From Phaeobacter sp. G2 (GTDB taxonomy: Bacteria; Pseudomonadota; Alphaproteobacteria; Rhodobacterales; Rhodobacteraceae), in contig CP104101.1 in NCBI GenBank assembly GCA_025163595.1, forward strand, positions 135,095 through 199,094: a DNA stretch of 64,000 nucleotides. Direction: 5' to 3'. The position numbers and the translations under genes are program-made. This document shows, in pieces, positions 44,811-53,138 of this stretch. Positions within the stretch are counted from its first letter, which is position 1. Each line of letters begins with the position of its first letter. The notes under the pieces are model-generated. The model made no database searches. It worked only from the letters and a program-made list of their open reading frames with translations, and was not told where the DNA came from.

Positions 44811-45443
44811 ATGAAACTCTACAACGCGAATTTCTCGCCCAATGCGCTGCGTGTGCGGGCGGTGGCACACGAACTGGGCGTGGACCTCGAAATCGTCCAG
44901 GTCGACATCCGGGCCGGGGACAACCGCGCGGCGGAATTTCTCGCTCGCAATCCCAATGCAAAGGTGCCCGTTTTGGAGGACGGGAATTTCGTGCTTTGGG
45001 AATCCCGGGCAATTTGTGCCTATCTGGCGGGGCTTCGGCCCGAGGCGGGCCTCTATCCTGAGGGCCGCAAGGCGCGGTCCCTCGTCGATCAATGGACCTG
45101 GTGGCAAGCGATCCACCTTGGCCCGGCGATGCAGAAATTGTCCTTTGAGCTGTTTCTCAAAGAGAAATTCGGCATGGGCGATCCCGATCCGACCGTGGTC
45201 GAAGCGGAACGAAAAGCCACAGATCAGTTCCTTGCCGTTCTGGAAACCGGACTCGACGGCAAGGACTGGATCGCAGGCGCACTCAGCCTTGCCGACTTCT
45301 ATCTTGCGACCACCTTCATGTATCGCGATCAAGCGGGGATTTTACTGGACCAGTACCCAGGAGTTGCGAGTTGGATCGACCGGCTAGAAGCGCGTGACAG
45401 CTGGCAAGAGGCTGTGGCACCCCTAAGGGCGCTTTTCCGCTGA
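44811..45443 (+). CDS. Glutathione S-transferase
   Basis: A 210-residue GST with N-terminal thioredoxin fold (KLYNANFSPNALRVRAVAHE, abridged; residues 1-75) including NPNAKVPVLEDG and WESRAICAYLA, and an all-helical C-terminal domain with IAGALSLADFYLAT. It is of the bacterial theta/beta-like type with Ser8 or Asn10 as candidate active-site residues. It conjugates electrophiles such as quinones to glutathione and is the last gene of the HxlR-linked operon, 20 nt after the reductase gene. Confidence 0.93.
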   Translation: MKLYNANFSPNALRVRAVAHELGVDLEIVQVDIRAGDNRAAEFLARNPNAKVPVLEDGNFVLWESRAICAYLAGLRPEAGLYPEGRKARSLVDQWTWWQAIHLGPAMQKLSFELFLKEKFGMGDPDPTVVEAERKATDQFLAVLETGLDGKDWIAGALSLADFYLATTFMYRDQAGILLDQYPGVASWIDRLEARDSWQEAVAPLRALFR

Positions 45444-45532
45444 CGTCGTGATCCAGGGGGTAACATACCCCTGACGAGTGCCGAGGTTGACGATACGGTC
45501 GGCCGTTGTCATCGCTTTGATCTGATCGTGGG

Positions 45533-45957
45533 TCAGAAAGTCAACTGACCCAGCCTCCCGATCAGGTCATCCAGTTCGCGGATCATCCGCTCACCTGACA
45601 GTGAGCGATCCACCACAGTGGCCGCCAAGGCTTCGCGCGTGCAGTCATCCACGATGCACAACACACGGAACCTTTGGCCATTAGCAAAGGCATCGGACAC
45701 GAAGTCCAACGACCAACGCTGATTGGCGCGATCCGGCACTAGGATGGGCCTGCGCGTACCCAGTGCGCGTTTGCGTGATCACCTGCGGCGCACGGCCAGC
45801 CCTTCCTCGCGATAGAGACGGAAAAGCTTCTAATGGTTCACTTCAAAACCCTCTCTGGCCAAAAGGATGCCCTAACTACGATATCCGAACCGGCGACGTT
45901 TATTCGCCAGTTCCCGCAGCCATTGGCGCAGGGCGTGGTCGCTCCGATCCTGATTCC
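45533..45957 (-). pseudogene. IS3-family transposase OrfB remnant
   Basis: The longest open part (45533-45739, 68 codons) reads NQRWSLDFVSDAFANGQRFR and DDCTREALA, typical of the rve integrase core of IS3-family OrfB. Upstream on the same strand, two frames continue the family: RQWLRELANKRRRFGYRS, a stop, then LFRLYREEGLAVRRR. At least two in-frame stops and a frameshift near 45780 break the gene, and the C-terminal half of the catalytic core is missing. It is non-functional debris. Confidence 0.88.
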
Positions 45958-46335
45958 GATATGACTGGGAGTTCCATAAGTCCTTGATCCAGGCCTGTGG
46001 GTCACAAAATCTGTTGTCGCTTCATGCAGTTCTTTACGAAAAATATCTGCGGTACCAGATGTTGGTTCTTACATACCGTGGGCAAGAAGCCGTGGAAGAA
46101 CATCGAAAAAGGCCTAGTCCACATGCTTGCGGCCTTCTGACGTTCTGCGAACTTGGCTGGCATGACCCCGGGTCCGACGCGGATAGCGGACTTAACTCTT
46201 GCTGCGGGTCTTAGGCGCGCCGCTTTCGCCCGAGAAGTATTCGTCCCAGGTGCGCCCGAGTCATGCGCACTCTTGGCCAAGAGCCAACTTAACATATGCT
46301 TGCTTATACGTTTTTGAGCCGTCACCCGGCAGATA
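45958..46335. other. Intergenic debris, no gene recognised
   Basis: Several short frames are open on both strands (for example 45984-46214 and 46002-46346), but none shows a family motif, a good ribosome site or coherent codon use. GC content is lower than in the flanks. The stretch probably holds decayed mobile DNA next to the transposase remnant. Confidence 0.5.
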
Positions 46336-47403
46336 CTAAGCTGCAATCCGCCACATCCGGAACCGCCCCTGCCCTGTAACCTCGCGGATCAAGCCTTTCT
46401 TTTCCATCCACGCGAGGTTTCGTTGCATCGCCGCGCGACTGGCACCGATCTGAGTCTCAGCCATCGGCGCGGACACCAGAGGCCATTCCGCGAAGAGAGT
46501 TAGCAAAGCAGGAGGCGTCTTGCCTGATAGTTTCGCCAGTTCGCCCTCTGCCTGAACCGTCCAAGTCTCAACCAAATCCAAATGCCGCATCGCCGTTAGT
46601 ATCGCGCTGTTCATCCCGTCCAACCAGCGGGCCAAGCGTTCAGGTGGCACGCCCGAGGCCCGCAGCCCCCCTGCCCCGCCCATGGCCAGCGGCGCAAAGA
46701 TGGCTCCATTGCCGTCGCTGGCCGCGATCCTACCAGCAGTTACAGCGGCCTCAATACGGTCTCCATATTGGCCGAGGCCAGCCAGACTCCAGAGGTGAAA
46801 CCCCATGCAAGCGCTCGTGATCGGGTGGAGGTCAACCGCTGCTGTCATCACGTCCAGCCAGCTCCCTGCACGCTCGTCAAAGCGCTCGGCATTGTCCTCG
46901 AACTTCTCAGGATCACGCCGATCCAGGAAGGACGCCAAATCTACCATTGGCTCCGGACCACTTGTCAGGCGTCGCACGGCCCATCCGGCCCGGGCCAGTG
47001 CTTCCGAGTCATCCTGCACTCCAGACAAACGCATGGATATCCAAAGCGCCAGCCGATCGGGGCTCACACGATCGCCTGCGAACCAGCTGAGATCCGCCGC
47101 CTCTATTAGAGCCAGTCTGTGCCGCCAGCCCTCCGGGCCGCGCAGCAACCGGTCATCCAGAGCACCCAGGCGTCCAGCCACCTTTGCCAGCCGCGCAGTA
47201 TGAGCACCCTCTGCCTTTGCCCAATCTTCGATGACTACGGTATCAGGCGGTTCCGCCCGCGGCCCGGGAGGCAGATCATCCGGTTCCTCTTCGAGCGGCC
47301 CGGGCAGAAACCAGAGGTCTTCTTCGTGAGCCTCCTCATCCCCCTCGGTAATGATGAGAGGGTCATCGAAATCATCACTAAAAGTAGATGCTTGCGGCGT
47401 CAT
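46336..47403 (-). CDS. RHE_PE00001-type plasmid protein (DUF1612 with C-terminal HTH)
   Basis: A 355-residue protein of the RHE_PE00001 family, encoded on rhizobial and Roseobacter plasmids. It has an acidic N-terminus (1-50), a long helical core with GRLGALDDRLLRGPEGWRHRL (abridged) and a C-terminal winged-helix-like segment, GASRAAMQRNLAWMEKKGLIREVTGQGRFR (abridged). The family function is not established; the C-terminal helix-turn-helix suggests DNA binding. A near-palindrome lies just before its start codon. It faces away from the ParB-like gene. Confidence 0.8.
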   Translation of the reverse strand: MTPQASTFSDDFDDPLIITEGDEEAHEEDLWFLPGPLEEEPDDLPPGPRAEPPDTVVIEDWAKAEGAHTARLAKVAGRLGALDDRLLRGPEGWRHRLALIEAADLSWFAGDRVSPDRLALWISMRLSGVQDDSEALARAGWAVRRLTSGPEPMVDLASFLDRRDPEKFEDNAERFDERAGSWLDVMTAAVDLHPITSACMGFHLWSLAGLGQYGDRIEAAVTAGRIAASDGNGAIFAPLAMGGAGGLRASGVPPERLARWLDGMNSAILTAMRHLDLVETWTVQAEGELAKLSGKTPPALLTLFAEWPLVSAPMAETQIGASRAAMQRNLAWMEKKGLIREVTGQGRFRMWRIAA

Positions 47404-47404
47404 G

Positions 47405-47430
47405 TGTGCAAAATACCACCTTTATGCACA
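47405..47430. promoter_or_regulatory. Inverted repeat before the RHE_PE00001-type gene
   Basis: TGTGCA (47405-47410) and TGCACA (47425-47430) are perfect complements 14 nt apart, and the inner bases AAA and TTTA extend the symmetry. It abuts the start codon at 47403 on the minus strand, a place suited to autorepression by a helix-turn-helix protein. This is an inference from position. Confidence 0.45.
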
Positions 47431-47702
47431 TTACCCAAGAGATTTTGTGGCCATTGCCCATGCTCTTTACATAGTATTCGCGGGCGACTGCCGGAGGAAC
47501 CTCTCTGATCGCGTTCAGGATAAGGAAACCAAGGGGTTCTGCACCAGCACGACGAGAGAGCACTCTCTTGCATTCGTTTACAAACGGTCGATTGCTGACG
47601 TGTTTCGCAATTGCAAAGAGCCAGAGAAAGGGAAGCCCGTGTGCCGGGCTTGAAAGGAAAGAGAGAGCCTCTTCCGGGTCCGGCGCGACAAGGATCCTGA
47701 CC
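47431..47702. other. Divergent promoter region of the plasmid backbone
   Basis: About 270 bases without a convincing gene between the RHE_PE00001-type gene and the ParB-like gene. The stretch is less GC-rich than the genes beside it and includes TTTACATAGTAT near 47465, a possible -10-like element for rightward transcription. A short frame open from 47568 is in phase with the ParB-like gene but lacks family likeness. Confidence 0.45.
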
Positions 47703-49880
47703 ATGGCCAAGACCAAAACCACGACGCGTTCGAAACCCGCCACCTCAAAGAAAACCGAAACCGCCGGATCGGCTGCGCCTGACGGCGCCGCCGACATCCG
47801 GATGATCCCGCTCGACCAGCTGGAGCCGAGCCAACTCAACGTCCGCAAAGTCGCCGCGAGCGCTAGCGACGACGCCGAACTCCTCGCCAGCATCCGCGAG
47901 ACAGGCATCAAACAGAACCTAGTGGTTCATGCGCTGTCAGAGACACGTTTTGCTGTTGACGCCGGTGGCCGTCGCCTCAAATCGCTGAAACAGCTGGCCG
48001 AGGACGGTGTGATCCCCGCAGACCACCCGGTGCCCTGCCTCGTCGAGGACGAACGCAACGCCATCCTCACCTCCGCCACAGAAAACCTTCAGCGCGCAGC
48101 CATGCATCCGGCGGACCAGTTCGAAGCTTTCGACAAGATGATTGGCGAAGGGCGCAGCGAGGACGAAATTGCGCTGAAATTCGGTGTCTCCGTCGACCTG
48201 GTACGCCGTCGGCTGAAACTCGCCCGTGTCGCGCCCGAAATCATCGAGCGATTTCGCGCGGGGGATCTGACCCTCGAATGCGTGATGGCGTTTACGCTGA
48301 CCGACGACCACGATCGGCAACTGGCGGTCTGGAACGCGGTGAAGGGCGGCTATCACATCCACCCGCAAAGCATCAAACGCCAACTGACCGAGACCGCGCA
48401 TTCTGCGAACTCGGCCTTGGGGCGTTTCGTCGGCATCGAAGCCTATGAGGCGGCGGGAGGCGTTCTGCTGCGCGACCTCTTCGACGATCGCGCCAGCGCC
48501 CATATGGAAAACCCTGAGCTCCTCGAGCGTCTCGCCATCGAGAAGCTGCAGGCCGCGGCCAAACCCTTTGAAGGGACATGGAAATGGGTCGAGGTGCATC
48601 TCTCTGTGGATTACGGGGCGTTTCGCAGTTTCGGGCGTGTCTATCCGCAGGATATCGAACCCGATCCCGATCTGCTCGCCGAGGAAGAGCATCTCATCGC
48701 CCGCGAAGAGGAATTGGCGGCGCAGAATGACGGCGAGGATTGGACCGACGCCGAGACCGAAGAATACTACGCCATCGAGCCGCGTTTGCGCGAGATCGAA
48801 GCCCTGCAGCGCGAGCGGCAACCTTTCGCGGACGCAGATCGCGCCATTGCGGGCGTGGTTCTGACCATCGGTCATGACGGTGCGCTACGTGTCGAGAAAG
48901 GCCTGGTGCGGCCAGAAGATATCCCTGCTGCGGCCATGCCGGACGAAGATAGTGCTGATGCGGGTGATGCCTCCTCCCCCGCCCGCCCACATGTGACGCC
49001 GCCGACGTCCTCCACGCCAGTGCCGACCTCTGACCCCGCGGCCACGTTGCGCAAGGCGGACGGCATTTCGGCGAGCCTGGCGGATGATCTGCGTGCCACG
49101 CGCCAGCACATCCTCAGGGCGCATCTGGCGGCTGATTTCGAGGTGGCCTTCGATGCGATGCTCTACGCGCTCTGCGAACAGGCTTTGGGGCGGTCCTACG
49201 GCAACGAGGCACTCGACATCTCGATCCGGCCCTTCCAGGCGCAAGACCGCGAAGTGCTGCACGCGGACACCGTCGCCCAAAAAATGCTCGAGGCGCTGGA
49301 ACAAGACCTCGCCACGGACTGGATGAAGCTTCAGAAACCCGAGGACTTCCGGACGATGTCGGCGTTGCCCATTGCGGACAAGCAGGCGCTTTTCGCCTGG
49401 GCGACGGGTCTCGCGGTCAAACCCCAGCTTTCCTCCGACAATCGTCCTTCCCCGATCATCGAGGAGATCGGCGCGCGGCTCGATGTTGATGTGGCTGCCT
49501 GCTGGCGCCCGACTGCCCAAAACTACTGGGGTCGGGTCAACAAGGGGCATGCGGTGGCCACGGCGCGCAAGCTGATCGGTGACGACTACGCCGAGGATCG
49601 CAATCGCGAACGCAAGGGCGATATCGCGGCCGCGATGGAGCGGGCGTTCGCAGAAGCGGCGAGCGAGACGGAAGGTTTCGACGCCGCGACGGTTGCAAAG
49701 ACGACGCGGTGGCTGCCCGACGGGATGGTGTTTGCCGGTGCGACGGAGGCTGGTGCCGACACGGCAGGCGCTGCGCCGGAGACCGAGGAGGGAGATCTGT
49801 CCGCCGAAGATTCTCTGAGCGACGCTGAGAGCAATGAACCGTCGTCCTTGCCCGCCTTCCTGAGCGAGGATGCGGCCTGA
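47703..49880 (+). CDS. Large ParB/RepB/Spo0J-family protein
   Basis: A 725-residue protein. The N-terminal ParB-like nuclease/CTP-binding fold has GIKQNLVVHA (68-77), DAGGRR (86-91) and ENLQRAAMHPADQ (127-139), followed by a helix-turn-helix at about 153-175 (DEIALKFGVSVDLVRRRL). The long C-terminal part is acidic and has no clear domain. It is much larger than partition ParB proteins and is not next to a parA gene; a separate repABC set lies at the right edge. It probably serves plasmid establishment or DNA protection together with the helicase and Toprim genes downstream. The ATG at 47703 is the first methionine of the domain. Confidence 0.88.
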   Translation: MAKTKTTTRSKPATSKKTETAGSAAPDGAADIRMIPLDQLEPSQLNVRKVAASASDDAELLASIRETGIKQNLVVHALSETRFAVDAGGRRLKSLKQLAEDGVIPADHPVPCLVEDERNAILTSATENLQRAAMHPADQFEAFDKMIGEGRSEDEIALKFGVSVDLVRRRLKLARVAPEIIERFRAGDLTLECVMAFTLTDDHDRQLAVWNAVKGGYHIHPQSIKRQLTETAHSANSALGRFVGIEAYEAAGGVLLRDLFDDRASAHMENPELLERLAIEKLQAAAKPFEGTWKWVEVHLSVDYGAFRSFGRVYPQDIEPDPDLLAEEEHLIAREEELAAQNDGEDWTDAETEEYYAIEPRLREIEALQRERQPFADADRAIAGVVLTIGHDGALRVEKGLVRPEDIPAAAMPDEDSADAGDASSPARPHVTPPTSSTPVPTSDPAATLRKADGISASLADDLRATRQHILRAHLAADFEVAFDAMLYALCEQALGRSYGNEALDISIRPFQAQDREVLHADTVAQKMLEALEQDLATDWMKLQKPEDFRTMSALPIADKQALFAWATGLAVKPQLSSDNRPSPIIEEIGARLDVDVAACWRPTAQNYWGRVNKGHAVATARKLIGDDYAEDRNRERKGDIAAAMERAFAEAASETEGFDAATVAKTTRWLPDGMVFAGATEAGADTAGAAPETEEGDLSAEDSLSDAESNEPSSLPAFLSEDAA

Positions 49881-49916
49881 CGCGGCGAAAACCGATCCGA
49901 TCATGACCTAAGCCTT

Positions 49917-49943
49917 GGGCCGTCCTCGCGCAGAGGGCGGCCC
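49917..49943 (+). repeat. Intergenic hairpin element, copy 1
   Basis: GGGCCGTCCT pairs with AGGGCGGCCC through 10 bp including one G-T wobble, with a 7-nt loop. It follows the ParB-like stop. The downstream bases (to 49965, CCCTTTCCCGCTGACGGG) recur with few changes at 50436-50461, making a direct repeat of about 48 nt with copy 2. Confidence 0.68.
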
Positions 49944-50006
49944 TTTCCCGCTGACGGGTTTCACGCAGCCGGTGTCTGATCGGCTGGCCCGTCCCGGAGA
50001 ATTCTC

Positions 50007-50387
50007 ATGACCACCACACTCGATATCGATCCCGTCAAGGAAACCGAATTGATCGCCGGGCAAAATGATGCCTTTCGTCGCTCCATTCTCAGGACCACCC
50101 CCGTCGCCGATGCGCCGCAGGGCCAGTTTGTCATGACCCGTGGTGTTGCAGCACTAGGGCCGGACGCCCAGCTCGCTCTCACCCGCCGCGTCGCTTCGTT
50201 TGACGCGTTCAACGCTGACAGTGACCCCCATGGTTGGCACGAGATGGGGGTCATCGACTTCGACGGGACCACGACCTGGTTCAAGCTCGATTTGTACGAC
50301 GTCGACTATCAATATGGCTCTCCCGAGCCATCCGATCCCGCGCAAACCCGCCGCGTCCTGACCCTGCTTCTGCCGTCAGAATACTGA
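50007..50387 (+). CDS. DUF3768 family protein
   Basis: A 126-residue protein with the DUF3768 hallmarks: QNDAFRRSI (19-27), TRGVAALGPDAQLAL (44-58), FNADSDPHGWHEMGVIDFDG (abridged) and the end YDVDYQYGSPEPSDPAQTRRVLTLLL (abridged). The function is unknown; the family is common in plasmid and conjugative gene sets of alphaproteobacteria. It sits between two intergenic hairpin elements, and has its own probable leader. Confidence 0.87.
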   Translation: MTTTLDIDPVKETELIAGQNDAFRRSILRTTPVADAPQGQFVMTRGVAALGPDAQLALTRRVASFDAFNADSDPHGWHEMGVIDFDGTTTWFKLDLYDVDYQYGSPEPSDPAQTRRVLTLLLPSEY

Positions 50388-50412
50388 CGCCCCTCTTCTT
50401 CAACATCACCTC

Positions 50413-50439
50413 GGATCGCCCTTGCACAAAGGGCGGTCC
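50413..50439 (+). repeat. Intergenic hairpin element, copy 2
   Basis: GGATCGCCCTT (50413-50423) pairs with AAGGGCGGTCC (50429-50439) over 11 bp with one G-T wobble and a 5-nt loop. The bases after it, CTTTCGCGCTGGCGGGTTTCC, match those after copy 1 with a few changes. Both lie between small backbone genes. Confidence 0.7.
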
Positions 50440-50503
50440 TTTCGCGCTGGCGGGTTTCCATGGGGCGCGATGGTCGCGTTCCGCCCGCCGCAGGAGACCA
50501 GAG

Positions 50504-50800
50504 ATGGCCAAGACACTCGACTATCAGATCACCCTCTATCCCGCGCACCGCGACGGCGCCTTCGTCGTCACACAGTTCCAGATGATGGCGAATTACCCGG
50601 AAAAGCGCATCCAGGCCGCGGGCATGGACGACCTGATCGACCAAGTGACGCAGTTCGCGATGGAGCATGGCGAGAGCTGCAGTGCCTCAGTGCGCTGCCT
50701 CGCCCCGCGCAAACCGCCGGGGTTCAAGCGCGCGACTGAGAATCTGTATTTCAACCTGGTTGACCGGACGGGTGACGAACGCGGCGACGCCGCGGCTTGA
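50504..50800 (+). CDS. Small plasmid-backbone protein of unknown function
   Basis: A 98-residue protein starting AKTLDYQITLYPAHRDG after the ATG at 50504, with a C-terminal RATENLYFNLVDRTGDE. I recognise no family. The start is preceded by GGAGACCAGAG. Its position between DUF3768 and DUF6878-like genes, each with an intergenic hairpin, places it in the same gene set. Confidence 0.68.
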   Translation: MAKTLDYQITLYPAHRDGAFVVTQFQMMANYPEKRIQAAGMDDLIDQVTQFAMEHGESCSASVRCLAPRKPPGFKRATENLYFNLVDRTGDERGDAAA

Positions 50801-50822
50801 AGCCCCCCGCAGGAAACCTCCT

Positions 50823-50847
50823 GGGCGATCTGATGCAAAGGTCGCCC
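50823..50847 (+). repeat. Intergenic hairpin element, copy 3
   Basis: GGGCGA (50823-50828) pairs with TCGCCC (50842-50847) around a 13-nt loop. The stem is shorter than in copies 1 and 2, but the location (before a small backbone gene) and the arrangement GGGCGATC...GCAAAGGTCGCCC are alike. Confidence 0.5.
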
Positions 50848-50879
50848 TCCCCTTCCCTCAATTCCAAAGGATCGAAGAC

Positions 50880-51263
50880 ATGACACAAGTGAATGATTTT
50901 TACGCGCAGATGCTGGAAGCCCAGAAACGCGCCGCCGAACAGAGGGTTGTGACCCGCGTGGCCCTTCTCTCCGAACTGCGTGCCGTCGGCGTGACGAAGA
51001 TCGAGGTGCAATACGAAGGCTACGGCGATTCCGGCAATATCGAAGATGTCGTCGTGACGCCAGACACGATCTCTCTCTCAGAAGAGTTGCGCCGCCGGGT
51101 CGAAGATTTCGGCTGGGACTTCGCCTATGCGCTCAGCCCCGGGTTCGAGAACAACGAAGGTGGCTATGGCGAACTGACCTGGGTGCTCGCGACTGACAAC
51201 ATCGATGTCAGTCATTCGAACCGCTACATCGCGACCAATACCACCGAACATGAGGGGCTTTGA
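50880..51263 (+). CDS. DUF6878-like protein
   Basis: A 127-residue protein. The central segment ALLSELRAVGVTKIEVQYEGYGDSGNIEDV (abridged) matches the DUF6878 pattern of a helix followed by a strand and GYGDSGxIE. The function is unknown. It overlaps nothing, ends 1 nt before the next gene and is preceded by a hairpin element. Assignment rests on memory of the motif and should be taken as tentative. Confidence 0.72.
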   Translation: MTQVNDFYAQMLEAQKRAAEQRVVTRVALLSELRAVGVTKIEVQYEGYGDSGNIEDVVVTPDTISLSEELRRRVEDFGWDFAYALSPGFENNEGGYGELTWVLATDNIDVSHSNRYIATNTTEHEGL

Positions 51264-51264
51264 T

Positions 51265-51741
51265 ATGGCACATCCCCTCCACCACGCCGAAAGCTCGGCC
51301 CGAAAGTTCGGAGGTGTTCCAGATGATTACCAATATGTGCACGATTGGTTCGACTCATCTAAGGAACACCTCGCACTTTTCACCCACCGAGCACATCGGC
51401 ACCACACGCTCGGGATCTTCGAAGCTGAGCGTTTGTTTGGGCGAAGCCTGACCAACAGCGCGGGCCGGGTCGTGCCGATCCGCTGGATCGGCGAACAACA
51501 TGTGCGCGAAGACTGCCAAGGGCGCATCCCGTCGCTGGCCGACTGGCTTGGACGCATCCAACCGGAACCGTGGATGGCCAACGGCCGGATCGACAACGAC
51601 CCGACGCAGATCGGCAGCGATCCGCGCGCGGTCTGGAGCCACGCGGTGGCAAATCACCAGACCATTCTCGGCTTCGAGGAATGGCTGCTGAAGGTCTCGG
51701 TCGAACACGTTCAGCACCGCCAGAACCGCGCCGCCGCCTGA
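51265..51741 (+). CDS. DUF6915-like protein
   Basis: A 158-residue protein beginning MAHPLHHAESSARKFGG and containing YVHDWFDSSKEHLA, HRAHRHHTLGIFEAERLFG (abridged) and RWIGEQHVREDCQGRIPS. This histidine-rich pattern fits the DUF6915 family found on plasmids and phages. The function is unknown; the conserved His and the DW/HL segments could bind a metal. It follows the DUF6878-like gene directly. Confidence 0.72.
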   Translation: MAHPLHHAESSARKFGGVPDDYQYVHDWFDSSKEHLALFTHRAHRHHTLGIFEAERLFGRSLTNSAGRVVPIRWIGEQHVREDCQGRIPSLADWLGRIQPEPWMANGRIDNDPTQIGSDPRAVWSHAVANHQTILGFEEWLLKVSVEHVQHRQNRAAA

Positions 51742-51783
51742 TCCGACGGGCGGCAACCTCACCAACCAACTCATCACAACCAG

Positions 51784-51821
51784 ATCGACTCGCCTGCGCC
51801 CAATCGGCCTGGCGAGTCGAT
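51784..51821 (+). repeat. Intergenic hairpin element, copy 4
   Basis: ATCGACTCGCC (51784-51794) and GGCGAGTCGAT (51811-51821) form a perfect 11-bp stem with a 16-nt loop. Sequence differs from copies 1-3, so only the architecture (a hairpin before each small backbone gene) is shared. Confidence 0.62.
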
Positions 51822-51845
51822 TTCGTTCCAAGAAAGGACATCGAC

Positions 51846-52493
51846 ATGCACGACCCTGTCTATGAGGAGGCCTATCACGGCCACACCATCAAGATTTTCC
51901 ATGACCCCGATCCCGAAAGCCCACGGGAGTGGTCGAACCTCGGCACGCTGATCTGCTGGCATCGGAGATACCGGCTGGGCGAAAGCCACCATTTCGCAAG
52001 CCCCGAGTCGTTTCTGCGCGATCTCGCGGGTGTCTCGGATCAGTGTGATCTCTCAATGGACCAGTTGCGCGAGCGCGCCGAGCGCAAGGCGATCCTTCTG
52101 CCGGTGTTTCTCTATGACCATTCCGGCCTCGCGATGAACACCATCGGGTTCCACTGCCCGTGGGATTCCGGCCAGGCCGGTTACGTCTATGTGTTGCTTG
52201 AGGCGGTTCGGAAGGAGTTCGATGTGAAGCGCGTCACCAAGGCACTGCGGGAAAAGGCAGCCGACATCCTGCGCGCTGAAATCGTCAGCTACGACGCCTA
52301 TCTTGGCGGGCGGGTCTATGGCTATGTCATCGAGCGTGACGGCGAGGAGCTCGACGCCTGCTGGGGCTTCTTCGGCGACTATGAGCTGGACTGCCTGTCC
52401 GAGGCACGAGCGTTTGTAGACCATCTCGTTTTACAGGCGAGATCCAGAGCCGTCGCCGCCGAAGAACTGGGCGCAAGCCCACCTCCGAGTTGA
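51846..52493 (+). CDS. Plasmid-backbone protein of unknown function
   Basis: A 215-residue protein beginning MHDPVYEEAYHGHTIKIFHD. It has a conserved-looking centre, LPVFLYDHSGLAMNTIGFHCPWDSGQ (abridged), and ends in a divergent Ala-rich tail. I do not assign a family with confidence; similar proteins occur in plasmid gene sets with DUF3768. AGAAAGGACATCGAC precedes the ATG at 51846. Confidence 0.75.
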   Translation: MHDPVYEEAYHGHTIKIFHDPDPESPREWSNLGTLICWHRRYRLGESHHFASPESFLRDLAGVSDQCDLSMDQLRERAERKAILLPVFLYDHSGLAMNTIGFHCPWDSGQAGYVYVLLEAVRKEFDVKRVTKALREKAADILRAEIVSYDAYLGGRVYGYVIERDGEELDACWGFFGDYELDCLSEARAFVDHLVLQARSRAVAAEELGASPPPS

Positions 52494-52543
52494 AATGCGT
52501 GAAGTACTCATATATGTTATTCATGCGTATTTCGGAGGTGAGC

Positions 52544-52795
52544 ATGGCAAGCACAAGCGTCACACTTGGCCCCCATTGGGACGAATTCATTGCCCTGATG
52601 CTGAAGGAGGGGCGCTACGGGTCAACCAGCGAGCTGATCCGCGCCTCTTTGCGCCTGATGGAAGAGCAGGAAGGTCAGCGGGCGCGGCTTCGCGTTGCAT
52701 TGATGGAGGGCAAACAATCCGGTGATGCTGGCCCGCTCGACATGGACGCGATCAAGCGCGAAGCGCGGAGCCGCTCCGGCGCTTCTGATGCGTGA
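52544..52795 (+). CDS. parD: ParD-type antitoxin (ribbon-helix-helix)
   Basis: An 83-residue RHH antitoxin with SVTLGPHWDEFIALMLKEGRYGSTSELIRASLRLMEE (abridged), which is the ParD/CopG-like pattern. The C-terminal part is basic and flexible, as expected for the toxin-binding segment. CGGAGGTG is before the ATG at 52544. Its stop overlaps the parE start by 8 nt, the normal arrangement. Together they stabilise the plasmid. Confidence 0.92.
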   Translation: MASTSVTLGPHWDEFIALMLKEGRYGSTSELIRASLRLMEEQEGQRARLRVALMEGKQSGDAGPLDMDAIKREARSRSGASDA

Positions 52796-53087
52796 AATCC
52801 ATCACTCCCAGGCGGCAAAATCCGACCTCGTCGATATCTGGGTCGAGACACATGGGCAGTGGGGCGAGGCACAGGCGGACCGCTATCTTGACGACATCGA
52901 GCGTGCCCTGAAGGGGCTCATCGCTAACCCGCAAATGGGGTCGGAGTGTTCCGATCTCTTGCAGGGTGCGCGTAAACTGATCACGGGACGGCACCTCGTT
53001 TTCTACGAGGTGGATTCGGACAGGATATTCGTGATCCGGGTCCTGCATCAATCCATGGACGTGCCGCGCCATTTGCGGCCGACCTGA
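52788..53087 (+). CDS. parE: ParE-type toxin
   Basis: A 99-residue RelE/ParE-superfamily toxin with SQAAKSDLVDIWVETHGQWGEAQADRYL (abridged), the ParE-like RYLDDIERALKGLIANPQMG and the C-terminal LHQSMDVPRHL. ParE family members poison DNA gyrase; that activity here is by family only. The ATG overlaps the parD stop (ATGCGTGA). Confidence 0.92.
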   Translation: MREIHHSQAAKSDLVDIWVETHGQWGEAQADRYLDDIERALKGLIANPQMGSECSDLLQGARKLITGRHLVFYEVDSDRIFVIRVLHQSMDVPRHLRPT

Positions 53088-53138
53088 CACCGGGTCATTG
53101 CGCAGCGGGGCTTTGCCATGAAAGAGCGAAAGACAGGG

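Noticed and set aside
45454..45473. Hairpin after the glutathione transferase gene as a terminator
   Set aside because: The CAGGGGGTA and TACCCCTG arms contain a bulged G and no T-run follows, so a terminator call is not supported.
45984..46346. Short frames on both strands right of the transposase remnant
   Set aside because: They overlap each other, show no family likeness and lie in low-GC debris.
47703..49880. Reading the large ParB-like protein as the plasmid partition ParB
   Set aside because: It is far longer than partition ParB proteins, has no adjacent parA, and a repABC-type set with its own parS-like site begins at 63104.
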